From Planctomycetaceae bacterium (GTDB lineage: Bacteria > Planctomycetota > Phycisphaerae > SM23-33), in contig JAJFVE010000118.1 of assembly GCA_021371965.1 (NCBI GenBank), positions 1 to 50,230 on the forward strand: a stretch of 50,230 bases of DNA, written 5' to 3'. The position numbers and the translations under genes were made by a program. The notes under the pieces are model-generated. The model was not told where the DNA came from. It worked only from the letters and a program-made list of their open reading frames with translations, and searched no databases. Positions 1 through 8,397 of this stretch are shown here, one piece after another; within the stretch, counting starts at the first letter, position 1; each line of letters opens with the position of its first letter.

Positions 1-2
1 AA

Positions 3-995
3 GTCTACATCGAGCGCGGCGGCAAGCTCACGCGGACCGACGTGCGGTTCGAGGACGAAGCGGCCCTGCTGGCGGCCGTCAACAACGTCCTGCAGTATAC
101 CGGCAAGCGCCTCACCAGCGAGCACCCGCTGGTAGACAGCCGCCTGCCCGACGGCAGCCGCGTGCACGTGGTCCTGGCCCCGCTGTCGCGGGCGGGCACG
201 TGCATGACGATCCGCAAGTTCGCCAAGGTCGGCTTCAACGCCGCCCACCTCGTCGAGTTGAACACCTGGACGCCGCAGGCGCTCGAATATGTCCAAAGCT
301 GCGTGCTGGCCGAGAAGAACATCCTCGTCGCCGGCGGCACCAGCAGCGGCAAGACCTGCCTGCTCAACGTGCTCAGCTCGTTCATCCCGGCGCACCAGCG
401 CATCGTGGTGATCGAAGACTCGGCCGAGCTCGACCTGCAGCAGGACCACCTGATCAGCCTGGAAAGCCGCCTGCCCGACCGCTGGGGGCGCGGCGAGGTG
501 AGCATCGCCGACCTGTTCCGCTCGTCGCTGCGCCTGCGGCCCGATCGCATCATCATCGGCGAGGTTCGCGGCGGCGAGGCGCTGGATATGATTCAGGCGA
601 TGACCAGCGGGCATGGCGGCAGCATGTCCACGCTGCACGCCAACATGCCGATGGACGCCCTTAATCGCCTGGAGACCCTGGCGATGATGAACAAGGTGGA
701 ACTGCCGCTGCACGCCCTGCGATCGCAGATCGCCTCGGCCATCGACGTCATCATCCAGATGACGCGTTTTTCAAGCGGTCAGCGAAAGATCACCGCCATC
801 GCCGAGGTGCTGCCCCTGGGCGACGACGGGCGCCACCGCCTGCGGGATATCTTCGCGTTCGGTCGCGACGACCGCGGCCGACCGACCGAGACGCTGGTCT
901 GGACCGGCGAGGTGTCGGCCTTTGCCGACGAACCGAAGGTTCGCACGCTGACGGGGACGTGGCAGCATTGCAGCGATATTTTTGCGCAGGCTTGA
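3..995 (+). CDS. cpaF: CpaF/TadA-type pilus assembly ATPase, 5' end cut by window
   Basis: Hexameric secretion ATPase that would power Flp/Tad pilus assembly at the cytoplasmic face of the inner membrane. The frame is open from base 3, and the reading VYIERGGKL matches KIYIEKDGSL in the second CpaF of this window, so the GTG at 42 is not the true start and the N-terminus is missing. Counting from 42, the Walker A motif GGTSSGKT is at residues 98-105, followed by an Asp box (VIEDSAEL), a Walker B region (RPDRIIIGEVRG) and a His box (STLHAN). The usual GTGSGKT is TSSGKT here, a conservative change. Whether it carries an FHA domain like the second copy cannot be seen. Pilin genes follow directly. 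Confidence 0.93.
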   Translation, partial: VYIERGGKLTRTDVRFEDEAALLAAVNNVLQYTGKRLTSEHPLVDSRLPDGSRVHVVLAPLSRAGTCMTIRKFAKVGFNAAHLVELNTWTPQALEYVQSCVLAEKNILVAGGTSSGKTCLLNVLSSFIPAHQRIVVIEDSAELDLQQDHLISLESRLPDRWGRGEVSIADLFRSSLRLRPDRIIIGEVRGGEALDMIQAMTSGHGGSMSTLHANMPMDALNRLETLAMMNKVELPLHALRSQIASAIDVIIQMTRFSSGQRKITAIAEVLPLGDDGRHRLRDIFAFGRDDRGRPTETLVWTGEVSAFADEPKVRTLTGTWQHCSDIFAQA

Positions 996-1006
996 GTGGT
1001 GCGCCC

Positions 1007-1108
1007 GGTGCCGTGGCGCGCAGGGCCAAAGGCCCGGAGAGCCACGATCCCCGGGCCTGGATCATGCAGTCGTGGCTGTCGGGCTAAAGCCCTCCCGCCA
1101 CGGCACCC
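1007..1108. repeat. REP-like imperfect inverted repeat inside the Tad operon
   Basis: Two arms of about 35 bases face each other: 1011-1046 and 1071-1103. The outer 12 bases pair perfectly (1007-1018 with 1097-1108), and each arm carries its own small GGGC/GCCC dyad. The element fills the gap between the ATPase and the first pilin gene and ends just before the likely ribosome-binding region. It could fold in mRNA and adjust pilin expression relative to the ATPase. That role is inferred. Confidence 0.7.
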
Positions 1109-1122
1109 GGTAGTGAGATGTC

Positions 1123-1305
1123 ATGATGAACTGCAGCACAATCCGGCGGTTGCACCGCGACCAGCGCGGGCAGACCACCATCGAGTGGGTGCTGCTGCTG
1201 GCGTTTTTTGTGCTCCCGATGATTTACGTGTTTCAGGTGCTGCTGGCCGTCATCGGCGAGCACTACCGTCTGGTGACGTTTATGTCGACATTGCCGCTCC
1301 CGTAG
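1123..1305 (+). CDS. Small Flp/TadE-type prepilin-like protein
   Basis: A 60-residue protein with a short basic leader ending in RG, then QTTIEW and one hydrophobic segment (about residues 22-45). This fits a prepilin cleaved after Gly16, with Glu at mature position 5, as in Flp and TadE pilins. The second position of the usual Glu-Tyr pair is Trp here. After the hydrophobic part only about 15 residues remain. There are two adjacent ATG codons at 1123 and 1126 and either may be used. It lies between the ATPase and a clearer Flp pilin, upstream of the peptidase that would process both. It could be a minor pilin. The class is likely; the exact role is unknown. Confidence 0.7.
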   Translation: MMNCSTIRRLHRDQRGQTTIEWVLLLAFFVLPMIYVFQVLLAVIGEHYRLVTFMSTLPLP

Positions 1306-1353
1306 TCGGCGCGGGACTCGGCTGCTTACTTGCCGATTGAATGAGGAAGCAAC

Positions 1354-1560
1354 ATGAAGACTCTGCTCAAGGCTCTCAAGAAATTGCACAAGGACGAAGG
1401 CGGCGCGGACATGGTCGAGTACGTGCTGATCTTCGCCGCGGTGGCCCTGCCCCTGCTGGCGGTGGTGATCTTCTTCTGGAAGGACATCTCGCGCTGGGCG
1501 GGCGAGGCCTGGCAGGCGATCAAGGGCGGCAGCGGCGGCACGGATCCCTCCACGCTGTAA
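1354..1560 (+). CDS. flp: Flp-type type IVb prepilin
   Basis: A 68-residue Flp pilin, probably the main pilus subunit. The leader is basic (lysines at 2, 6, 9, 10, 13) and ends DEGG, followed by ADMVEY: cleavage after Gly17 gives Glu at mature position 5 and Tyr at 6, the Flp signature. A single hydrophobic helix (about residues 24-44) follows, then a short tail rich in Gly and Ser. An AGGAAG ribosome-binding site lies just upstream of the ATG. The prepilin peptidase gene begins 32 bases downstream, as is common in Tad loci. Confidence 0.88.
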   Translation: MKTLLKALKKLHKDEGGADMVEYVLIFAAVALPLLAVVIFFWKDISRWAGEAWQAIKGGSGGTDPSTL

Positions 1561-1592
1561 TACCGGCCCGGTTTCAGCCGCAAGGGGCACTC

Positions 1593-2189
1593 ATGGTGCA
1601 CGCGAGCGTGCTGTGGGCCTACATCGTGCTGGCGGCGATGCTGATCATCGCCTCGGTGACCGACGTCCGCAGCGGGAAAATCTATAACGCCCTGACGTAC
1701 CCGGCGATCGTGGTCGGTCTGATCGGCCACACGCTGGTCGGCGGGCTGATGGGCACGCCGCCGCACGGCGACGAACCGGCCAGTATCGGCCTGATCGGGG
1801 CCGTGCTGGGTCTGCTGGTGGCCGGCGGTCCGTTGCTGCTGGCGGCGATGGCCGGCGGCGTCCACGGCGGCGACGCCAAGCTGATGGCCGCCGTCGGCGC
1901 CCTGACGGGAATGCGGTTCGCCCTGGCGGCCCTGTTCTACGGGCTGATTGTGGCGGCCATCATGGCCTTGGTGCTGATGCTGCTGCGCGGCGTGACGGTA
2001 GCGACCCTCAAGCGGATCGGCCAGTTCCTGTGGTTGTCGCTGGCCAGCCGCAGCAAGGGCCCCGACCCGGCACGCCCCGACAGCCCTAAGGTGCCGCTGG
2101 GCCTGGCGATGTGCATCGGCTCGGCCGCGGCGCTGGTGGAGATCCTCGTGCGGCAGGGCCGGTTGTCGCTGGATTTTATCGGAGTGTGA
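1593..2189 (+). CDS. cpaA: Prepilin peptidase, CpaA/TadV family (A24)
   Basis: A 198-residue multi-pass membrane aspartic peptidase that would remove the leader of the Flp and TadE-type prepilins. Both catalytic aspartates are visible: in TDVRSGKIYN near the N-terminus and in HGGDAKLMAA (the GxGD-type motif) in the middle. It lacks the N-terminal methylase domain of PilD, as is normal for CpaA/TadV. The frame extends upstream across the flp gene, but the ATG at 1593 follows the pilin stop and gives the normal family start. The stop is two bases from the next ATG, so the genes are probably co-translated. Confidence 0.9.
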   Translation: MVHASVLWAYIVLAAMLIIASVTDVRSGKIYNALTYPAIVVGLIGHTLVGGLMGTPPHGDEPASIGLIGAVLGLLVAGGPLLLAAMAGGVHGGDAKLMAAVGALTGMRFALAALFYGLIVAAIMALVLMLLRGVTVATLKRIGQFLWLSLASRSKGPDPARPDSPKVPLGLAMCIGSAAALVEILVRQGRLSLDFIGV

Positions 2190-2191
2190 CC

Positions 2192-3064
2192 ATGGCTCAG
2201 GCGAGGGGACAATCTCGAGATTCCCGGCGCGCAGTCCTGCTGGGACTGGCGGTGGTGCTCTGGCCGCTGGCCGGCGTCGCGGTTGCGGGAATGTTCCTGT
2301 CGGGGCTGGCACTGGCGGTGGCGGTGGCCGCCGTCTCGGGGCTGGGGCTGGCGGGCATCGTCGTCGTCCTGCGGGCCATCGCCTGCCGCAGGACCGTGGC
2401 GTCGATCGTCGCCGACGAGGGCGGCGGGGCCATGCTCGAGTTTGTCATGGTGCTGCCCATCGCCCTGATGCTGGTGCTGCTGATGATCCAGTCGTCGCTG
2501 CTGATGGTCGGCAACGTCTGCGTGAACTATGCGGCGTACTGCGCCGCGCGGGCAGCCGTCGTCACCGTGCCCCAATACGCCGGCGTCGAGGAGCCGCACA
2601 ACGTGGTGGGACTCTCGCCGACGGCCAAGACCGAGCGCATTCGCCGTGCGGCCGTCTGGGCCGTCACGCCGGTTTCGTGTTCGAGCCCGGACCTTCCGCC
2701 GCGCGACGCCGAGCTCAACGCGCCGCTGGCCAACCTCTTCGACGAATACGCCGCCACGCCGCCGACGTGGATCGGCAATATCATCTCCCGCAAGCGAGAG
2801 TACGCCGACCGGTACACGTCGATCGAGCTGGCCGCCCCCGCCAACGGGGCCGTCTACGCCGACAATGAAAATCTCGCCGTGACCGTGCAGCACACCTTCT
2901 ATCTGGCCGTGCCGTACGCCGGATGGCTGTTCGCCAAGATGGACTCGGACAATCGCGAGAACCTGGACTTCGGCGCCGGCGAACTGGGCCTGGTGATCCG
3001 CGCCAAGCAGGTGCTCACCAACGAAGGGGTAGCCGATTTCGTCGCGCCGGATACGTTTGAATAA
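2192..3064 (+). CDS. TadE-like minor pilin with extra N-terminal membrane hairpin
   Basis: A 290-residue protein. Residues 13-60 form two hydrophobic stretches; then a basic linker leads to ADEGGGAMLEF and a long hydrophobic helix (about 82-108), the TadE pattern, with Glu83 at mature position 5 if cleaved after Gly79. The rest is a soluble, presumably extracytoplasmic region. Ordinary TadE proteins start directly with the leader, so the added hairpin is unusual. The start at 2192 sits two bases after the peptidase stop; an upstream in-frame extension would overlap that gene and was rejected. Assignment to the TadE-like group is good, the function of the hairpin unknown. Confidence 0.8.
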   Translation: MAQARGQSRDSRRAVLLGLAVVLWPLAGVAVAGMFLSGLALAVAVAAVSGLGLAGIVVVLRAIACRRTVASIVADEGGGAMLEFVMVLPIALMLVLLMIQSSLLMVGNVCVNYAAYCAARAAVVTVPQYAGVEEPHNVVGLSPTAKTERIRRAAVWAVTPVSCSSPDLPPRDAELNAPLANLFDEYAATPPTWIGNIISRKREYADRYTSIELAAPANGAVYADNENLAVTVQHTFYLAVPYAGWLFAKMDSDNRENLDFGAGELGLVIRAKQVLTNEGVADFVAPDTFE

Positions 3065-3066
3065 CG

Positions 3067-3084
3067 CTTGCCTGAAGAGGCAGG
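3067..3084 (+). terminator. Candidate terminator hairpin after the first Tad block
   Basis: A 7-base-pair stem with a GAAG loop begins two bases after the TadE-like stop and is followed by a short TTT. The T run is weak, so termination may be partial. The next gene, a kinase, lies 245 bases further on. Confidence 0.35.
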
Positions 3085-3111
3085 TTTGAAGTTCGGAGTT
3101 TGAAGCAGCAG

Positions 3112-3210
3112 AAGAAACCGAGGACGACGACGAGGACGAGGACGACGACGAGAAAACAAGAAACGCCGCATCCGCATTCTCTCGTTCTCGTCCTCGGTTG
3201 TTGATTTCTT
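3112..3210. repeat. GAC/GAG-rich tract with imperfect inverted repeat
   Basis: A purine-rich tract of repeated GAC and GAG triplets (3118-3153) is followed by a partly complementary arm (3181-3210, containing CTCGTCCTCGGTT). The two could fold as a long hairpin in the leader upstream of the kinase. No convincing promoter was found in the rest of the 265-base gap, although the sequence just after it (3220-3280) is less GC-rich. Confidence 0.5.
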
Positions 3211-3329
3211 CCCTCGGGCGGAGGGATGAAAACGTATCGTGCGATGAATCGTTCTCCGATGTAAACTGAGGGCATCTTCACCGGCGCCGGATGCGCCGGG
3301 GCTTTTGCCGCTAGCAGGGAATTGCGATC

Positions 3330-6008
3330 ATGGCCCAGGAAAACAAAGAGGGCGTTGGCCTGCCCGCCGGAACGCAGATCGGCAAGTACACCATCGTCAG
3401 CCGCATCCGCATCGGAGGCCAGGCCATCCTCTACAAGGCCCACGAACCGCTGCTCGATCGCGACGTGGCCATCAAACAGATCTCCTCCCACCTGGCCGAA
3501 GACCCGGCCTTCCTCGAGCGCTTCCGCAACGAGGCCCGCACCCTCGCCCGCCTCGGCGCCGAGCAGCCGGCCATCGTCACCATCCACGAGCTCATCGAAG
3601 ACCCGCGCGGGCTGTTTATCGTCATGGAGTACGTCTCCGGACGCACGCTCGAAGAAGTGCTCGCCGAGCAACCCGAGGGACTGCCCGTCAAGGCGGCCCT
3701 GCAGGTCATCTGGCGCCTGGCCGCGGCGCTGCACACGGTGCACGCGGCCGGCATCATCCACCGCGACATCAAGCCGGCCAACATTTTCATCGGCGAGGGG
3801 CTGCGCGTGAAGCTGGCGGATTTCGGCGTGGCCGCACGCAAGAGCGGCAACACCTCGATGCTGCTGGGCACGACGAAATACATGGCCCCGGAGCTGCTCG
3901 GCGGCGGGGTCAACGACGAACGCGTCGACATGTACTCGCTGGGCTTCGTGGCCTACGAGATGCTGGCCGGGCGGCGGCGGTTCGACGAAGTCTTCGCCGA
4001 CGTCGTGCGAGACCAGCACGCATCGAGCTTGCGATGGATGAAGTGGCACGGCAGCCCCGGTGTGACGGCCCCGCCGCTCAACGAGGTCAACCCGGCCGTG
4101 CCGCCGGCGCTGGCGCAGATCGTCGCGGGCATGATGGCCAAAGACCCCGCCAAGCGGTACGAGTCGATGGAAGTCCTCGGCAGGGCGATCAAGAGCAAGT
4201 TCTCCACCCGCGGGCGCGTCGAGCCGGTCGGCTCGGTGGCCTCGGACATGCACGAGGAAGAAGAGGGCGCTTCCCCCCCGCCAGTGCCCGCGCAAGCCGC
4301 CGCGGCGCCCGAGCCTGCCCAAGGCCCCGCCACCGCCACCTTGCCCCGCAGGCCCATGCCGCTCAAGACCAAGCTTATCGTCGGCGGCGTGATCTTCGGG
4401 ATCGTCATGATCGCCGCCGGCTTCCTGGCTGCCCGCAGCGCCACGCGCGAGCAGACTCTCGAACAAAAGGCCAAGAACACTTACGAGCAGGCCGGCAAAG
4501 CCTATCTCGATCGCGATTACGCCGCCGCCCTGGAGAAGTACCAGAAGGTGCGGGACGGCTACCCCGGCCGCGCGCTGGCCGCCCAGGCGGCGTTCTTCAC
4601 ACACCTGTGCAAGGGCTATATTGCCGTGGGGGCGTTGCAGTTCGACCAGGCCGCGGCCGCCGAAGACGCCGCCAAGGAAGAGCTCAACAAGACGCAGATC
4701 GCCTTTCCGGAACTGACGGGCTGGACGCGCGACCGGCGCGAGATGGCCGACCTGTACGGTCTGCGCATTGCGGCCAAGAAGTTCCGCGAGCAACTGGCCA
4801 AGTCCAAGCGCCTGCTCGAGGAGGGCAAGTACGACGAGGCCCGCCTGCAGATGGACGCCATGGGCGAGGACAAGAACCGCATCAGCGAAAACGCCCGGCT
4901 GCTCGAGGAGTTCAACGAACACTATTCCGCCATCGCCCTGGCGAAGTTCCGCCACGACTTCAACGCCACCCTCGACCAGGGGCGCGGGCTGGCCAACAAG
5001 GGCGACTCCGACAAGGCCAAGAAGATCTATGCAGACGCCCTGGCAATGCTCGACTCCAAGGCCGCCGAGGTGCTGCCGGCCGCCGAACGCGATGAAAACC
5101 AAAAGAACCTTCAAAAGAAGGTCCGTGACCTGACCAGCACGCTGGAACTCAAGGACCTCGAAGAGGCCATCCGGCAGGCCCGCAAGGAAGGCGACAAGGA
5201 CTCCGAGATTGTGCTGCTGCAGAAGGCTGTCGCCCGCACCAAGTCGGACGTCTACGCCAAGCGCATTACCGAACTTCAGACCGAGATAGACCTCGATCGC
5301 GCCACCAAGCTCATCGGCAGCGGCAACGAGGCCGGCGCCATCGACGTCCTCCAGGCCCTCGTTGCCCGCGACGGCGAAAACGACAAGGCCAAGGGCCTGC
5401 TGACCGGCCTGCTCAACCGCCGCGCGCTGCAGACCGCCCGCCGCGAGGCCGACGCGCTGTTCGACAAGAGCGACTGGGCGGCCGCCATGGACAAGTACAA
5501 GAATGCTCTGTCCCTGCAGCCCGACGCGTACCTCAGCGGCCGAGTCACCGACTGCCGATTCAACATCCAGTACGCCCAAGCCGAGGCGCTGGAAAAGGCC
5601 GACAAGCTCCAGGAAGCCATCGACGCATACAACAAGGCCAAGGCCATCAAGTCCGACCGCGACGTGATCATCGATACGCGTCAGCGAACCATGCGCCGCG
5701 AGCTGGACTACCGCTCAGCCATGCGCGAGGGCGACGTGGCGCTGGCGGCTCAGGATTGGAATGCCGCCCTGGCGGCCTTCGACAAGGCCCGGCGCCTCAA
5801 GAACAGCCCCGAAGTCAACGCCCGCGTCCTCAAGACCAAGTACGATCGGTTCATGGCGATGGGCGAGGACGCGATGGGTAAGCGCGACTTCAAAGGCGCT
5901 CTGGCCAATTACAAACTGGCCAAGGGCGTGATGGAAACACAGGACGTAAAGGAAAAGATCGCCCACGCCCAGGCGATGCTGGAGGCGGCAGAACCACCCA
6001 CGCCTTGA
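3330..6008 (+). CDS. Transmembrane Ser/Thr protein kinase with TPR-like C-terminal region
   Basis: An 892-residue PknB-type kinase. The cytoplasmic kinase domain spans about residues 18-290: Gly-rich loop near 27-31, VAIK lysine 49, HRDIKPAN at 144-151, DFG at 164-166, APE at 186-188. A linker rich in Pro and Ala follows, then one membrane helix (about 347-368), then some 520 residues of charged, Ala-rich helical repeats with TPR character, probably outside the membrane. All catalytic residues are present. It lies inside the Tad locus between TadE-like and TadG-like genes, in a locus that also encodes two FHA proteins, its natural phospho-readers. The target is not known; regulation of pilus assembly is inferred from position. 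Confidence 0.92.
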   Translation: MAQENKEGVGLPAGTQIGKYTIVSRIRIGGQAILYKAHEPLLDRDVAIKQISSHLAEDPAFLERFRNEARTLARLGAEQPAIVTIHELIEDPRGLFIVMEYVSGRTLEEVLAEQPEGLPVKAALQVIWRLAAALHTVHAAGIIHRDIKPANIFIGEGLRVKLADFGVAARKSGNTSMLLGTTKYMAPELLGGGVNDERVDMYSLGFVAYEMLAGRRRFDEVFADVVRDQHASSLRWMKWHGSPGVTAPPLNEVNPAVPPALAQIVAGMMAKDPAKRYESMEVLGRAIKSKFSTRGRVEPVGSVASDMHEEEEGASPPPVPAQAAAAPEPAQGPATATLPRRPMPLKTKLIVGGVIFGIVMIAAGFLAARSATREQTLEQKAKNTYEQAGKAYLDRDYAAALEKYQKVRDGYPGRALAAQAAFFTHLCKGYIAVGALQFDQAAAAEDAAKEELNKTQIAFPELTGWTRDRREMADLYGLRIAAKKFREQLAKSKRLLEEGKYDEARLQMDAMGEDKNRISENARLLEEFNEHYSAIALAKFRHDFNATLDQGRGLANKGDSDKAKKIYADALAMLDSKAAEVLPAAERDENQKNLQKKVRDLTSTLELKDLEEAIRQARKEGDKDSEIVLLQKAVARTKSDVYAKRITELQTEIDLDRATKLIGSGNEAGAIDVLQALVARDGENDKAKGLLTGLLNRRALQTARREADALFDKSDWAAAMDKYKNALSLQPDAYLSGRVTDCRFNIQYAQAEALEKADKLQEAIDAYNKAKAIKSDRDVIIDTRQRTMRRELDYRSAMREGDVALAAQDWNAALAAFDKARRLKNSPEVNARVLKTKYDRFMAMGEDAMGKRDFKGALANYKLAKGVMETQDVKEKIAHAQAMLEAAEPPTP

Positions 6009-6016
6009 GGCGTGGG
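5997..6016. repeat. Perfect palindrome holding the kinase stop codon in its loop
   Basis: Arms CCCACGCC (5997-6004) and GGCGTGGG (6009-6016) pair perfectly around TTGA. The kinase TGA stop (6006-6008) lies in the loop and the last two codons lie in the left arm. No T run follows, so it is not a standard terminator. Confidence 0.75.
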
Positions 6017-6170
6017 AAATTCCAAATAACAAACTTCAAATAACAAACAAGAAACAAGACAACAAGAAACCGAAAATATGAAAGAGGGACTGTGACGCGC
6101 GGGCGGTGGTTTGAGATTTTGCAGTTTGGGATTTATTTGTGATTTGTAGTTTGGGTTTTGGAATTTTCGG
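6014..6170. repeat. AT-rich inverted repeat (MITE-like) between kinase and TadG genes
   Basis: An AT-rich island in GC-rich surroundings. The left arm (6014-6050, AATTCCAAATAACAAAC) pairs imperfectly with a right arm (about 6130-6170, ending GTTTTGGAATTTTC). The centre holds about 70 bases without a gene. It may be a small non-autonomous element or an mRNA structure; it could also supply promoter-like AT-rich sequence for the TadG-like gene. Confidence 0.55.
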
Positions 6171-6208
6171 CTCTAAGGCGGCGTTAGACTTCGTAGAGAG
6201 AATCTACT

Positions 6209-8293
6209 TTGACACCACGCCCGAAACACGGTGGACAGATCCTCGTCGCGACGCTGGTGGCGATGACGCTGCTGGCGGCGCTGGTGTTTTATGTCTTCAA
6301 CGTCGCCGACCAGGTCAACCGGCGGCTGGCGCTTCAGAACACGGCCGACGCCGTGGCGGTCAGCGGCGCGGGGTGGATGGCGCGGAGCATGAACTGCGTC
6401 GCGATGAACAACTGCGGCCAGAGCCGCGTCATCGCTCTGGTTCCGGTCATGGACGCCCTGCCGCTGGCGGCAAAGATGTCGGCTGACGAGATCGACATGT
6501 GGGAGCAGGCCCTGGCCGGGCAACTGGCCCGGGGCATCCAGGAACCCAACGGCGGACAATATCTCACGCAGGGGCTTCAGTCGCTCGACTCCCGCATGAT
6601 CCGCCAGCGGGACATTCTCCGTGCGGCCGACGTTGCGTTGAACAACAGCGGGTTCGACATGGCCACGGCCACCACATGGTCGATCCGCGGCACGGCGGGC
6701 GCGCCGCCGCACGGCGGGTTCTGGCGCGCCGGCGTGGTGCTGGACGAGATGTCGCAGACGACGGTGGCCTCGGCGGGGGCGTTGGCGCAGGCCAATGCGG
6801 TGGAGTACGGCAAGGCCAACAAGGCCGAGGCGGCCACGCTGGTTCCGGTCTTGCCGCGCCTCCCGGCGGTGCGGGGAACGTTCGCGTCGTTCCGGCCGGT
6901 GATGGAAGGCCGCACCGGGGTGGTGGATCAACACGTGGTGTACGCGGCGACCGGAGGCAACGGCGGGGCGATCCCCGACTGCGCCGTCGATGACAGCCAG
7001 TACCGCCTGGGTCCGTGGGCGAGGCTCTACAAATGGCGCGATCCGCAGTATCGCCACGAGGGCGGGCAGTTCATTCCGGGCACTCCGGGTCCGTCGGTTC
7101 GCAGCGGCGGCGGGAGCATCAATCCCGGCGGCCGCTCGGTGGGCTCGTCGGTCATCCAGCACAGCGGCGGCAGCGGCGGGCACTGGGTCGGAGGCACGAG
7201 CATCCTGACGGGGTACCTGGCGTACGGCCCGTACAACTGGTCGATGCGACGCGTGGGCGATTGGGCCAACGACAGCTACTCGTACGACGAGAACGGTCAG
7301 CAGCAGGCGCATCCCGGGCAGGTGCCCGACAGCTACTTCTCGTCGTATCACAGCACGATCTCGCGTCAGAAGCTGACGTACATGTTCACCGACCCCTCGG
7401 CCAAGCAGCTCAAGACGATCCACTATCCGCAGTGGATCGTGGACTACGCCCAGTGCCGCGCCCTGGCCGCGCGGCAGGACGTGCGGATCAGCCAGACGCT
7501 GTTCTACAAGGTCGAGGTCGTCAGCTCCGTGCCCCCGACGAGCGCGGGGTGGATGTCGCCGGGCACGTTCCGCACCAATGGCGATTATCCGATCTCGATC
7601 CGCTCCAACGGATGGGTGGACCCCGAGCAGTGGGCGGCCCCGAAGATCTGCGAGCATATCTGGAAAGACACCTGGACGTACCAGACGACTTACGACACGG
7701 GGATCGGGATACAGCCCGTGCACGAGAACCCCGCCGACCCCGACAGCCCGCTGACGTACCAGGACGTGTACGTGGTGCAGTGGTATATTTTCGGCGGCAT
7801 CGACGTCGGCGGCGACATCGAGATTTCCGACCCGTCCAACTGGGATGCCTTCGACTCGCTCCCGGCCCCGATGCTGCTGGACCGCTCCGACGGCGACTAC
7901 GTGCCCGCCACCCCGCCCGAGGCCGCCGACAGCGAAGCGGAATATCGCCGGCGGTATTTCCAGTTCCTGGGCGTGGCGCAGTGGGGCAACGACACGCGGA
8001 TCTGGAGCGGGGAGTTTCAAAACCCCAATCCGCTGGGTGGCACGCTGACGGCTGCCCAGGCCAAGGTTTTCAACAACAGCAGCTTTGACCTGTGGACGCA
8101 GGATTGGCGGGTGCGCCTGGCGCCGCTGTCGGGCTGGTCGCAGCGCAGCGACGGCCTGGACTGGCTCAGCCGCCTCGACGAGGCCTCGCGGAATGGCGAT
8201 CCGCAAAACCTGGTTACGCCTGAGCAGTTGGGCAGCATGCTGAAGTATTTCCGTGCCCTGGGCAGCGCGCCCGATACGTACGGAAGCCATTAG
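6209..8293 (+). CDS. TadG-like pilus assembly protein
   Basis: A 694-residue protein with a short basic leader (MTPRPKHGG), a hydrophobic helix (about residues 11-31) and then QNTADAVAVSGA, the pattern of the TadG-type N-terminal domain found in Flp pilus loci. The remaining 600 residues are predicted to be outside the cytoplasm and have no domain I recognise; a Gly/Ser-rich stretch lies near residues 293-335. The start is a TTG: an in-frame TAG at 6194 rules out any earlier start, and later starts would cut into the leader. The Flp-type Glu5 is absent, as in other TadG proteins. It probably helps anchor or assemble the pilus. Confidence 0.75.
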   Translation: MTPRPKHGGQILVATLVAMTLLAALVFYVFNVADQVNRRLALQNTADAVAVSGAGWMARSMNCVAMNNCGQSRVIALVPVMDALPLAAKMSADEIDMWEQALAGQLARGIQEPNGGQYLTQGLQSLDSRMIRQRDILRAADVALNNSGFDMATATTWSIRGTAGAPPHGGFWRAGVVLDEMSQTTVASAGALAQANAVEYGKANKAEAATLVPVLPRLPAVRGTFASFRPVMEGRTGVVDQHVVYAATGGNGGAIPDCAVDDSQYRLGPWARLYKWRDPQYRHEGGQFIPGTPGPSVRSGGGSINPGGRSVGSSVIQHSGGSGGHWVGGTSILTGYLAYGPYNWSMRRVGDWANDSYSYDENGQQQAHPGQVPDSYFSSYHSTISRQKLTYMFTDPSAKQLKTIHYPQWIVDYAQCRALAARQDVRISQTLFYKVEVVSSVPPTSAGWMSPGTFRTNGDYPISIRSNGWVDPEQWAAPKICEHIWKDTWTYQTTYDTGIGIQPVHENPADPDSPLTYQDVYVVQWYIFGGIDVGGDIEISDPSNWDAFDSLPAPMLLDRSDGDYVPATPPEAADSEAEYRRRYFQFLGVAQWGNDTRIWSGEFQNPNPLGGTLTAAQAKVFNNSSFDLWTQDWRVRLAPLSGWSQRSDGLDWLSRLDEASRNGDPQNLVTPEQLGSMLKYFRALGSAPDTYGSH

Positions 8294-8317
8294 AAACGAT
8301 TGTGGATTGCGATTTGA

Positions 8318-8378
8318 GATTGTGGATTTCGGATTGGAAGCAGAGCGGCGTGTGGCTCCTAATCCGAAATCCGCAATC
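8318..8378. repeat. Inverted repeat between TadG-like and TadE-like genes
   Basis: Arms 8318-8335 (GATTGTGGATTTCGGATT) and 8361-8378 pair at 17 of 18 positions. An extra copy of GATTGTGGATT lies just upstream at about 8298. It is an AT-richer palindromic unit like the others in this window. The reading frame of the next gene passes through it, which could mislead start prediction. Confidence 0.75.
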
Positions 8379-8397
8379 GCCTCAGCAAGAACGGTGC

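Noticed and set aside
1341..1592. Upstream extension of the prepilin peptidase frame
   Set aside because: It overlaps the flp pilin in another frame; the ATG at 1593 gives the normal family length.
3015..5579. Long minus-strand open frame (854 codons) opposite the kinase
   Set aside because: It is the antisense of a clear kinase gene; the product is low in family-like motifs and long antisense frames are expected in GC-rich DNA.
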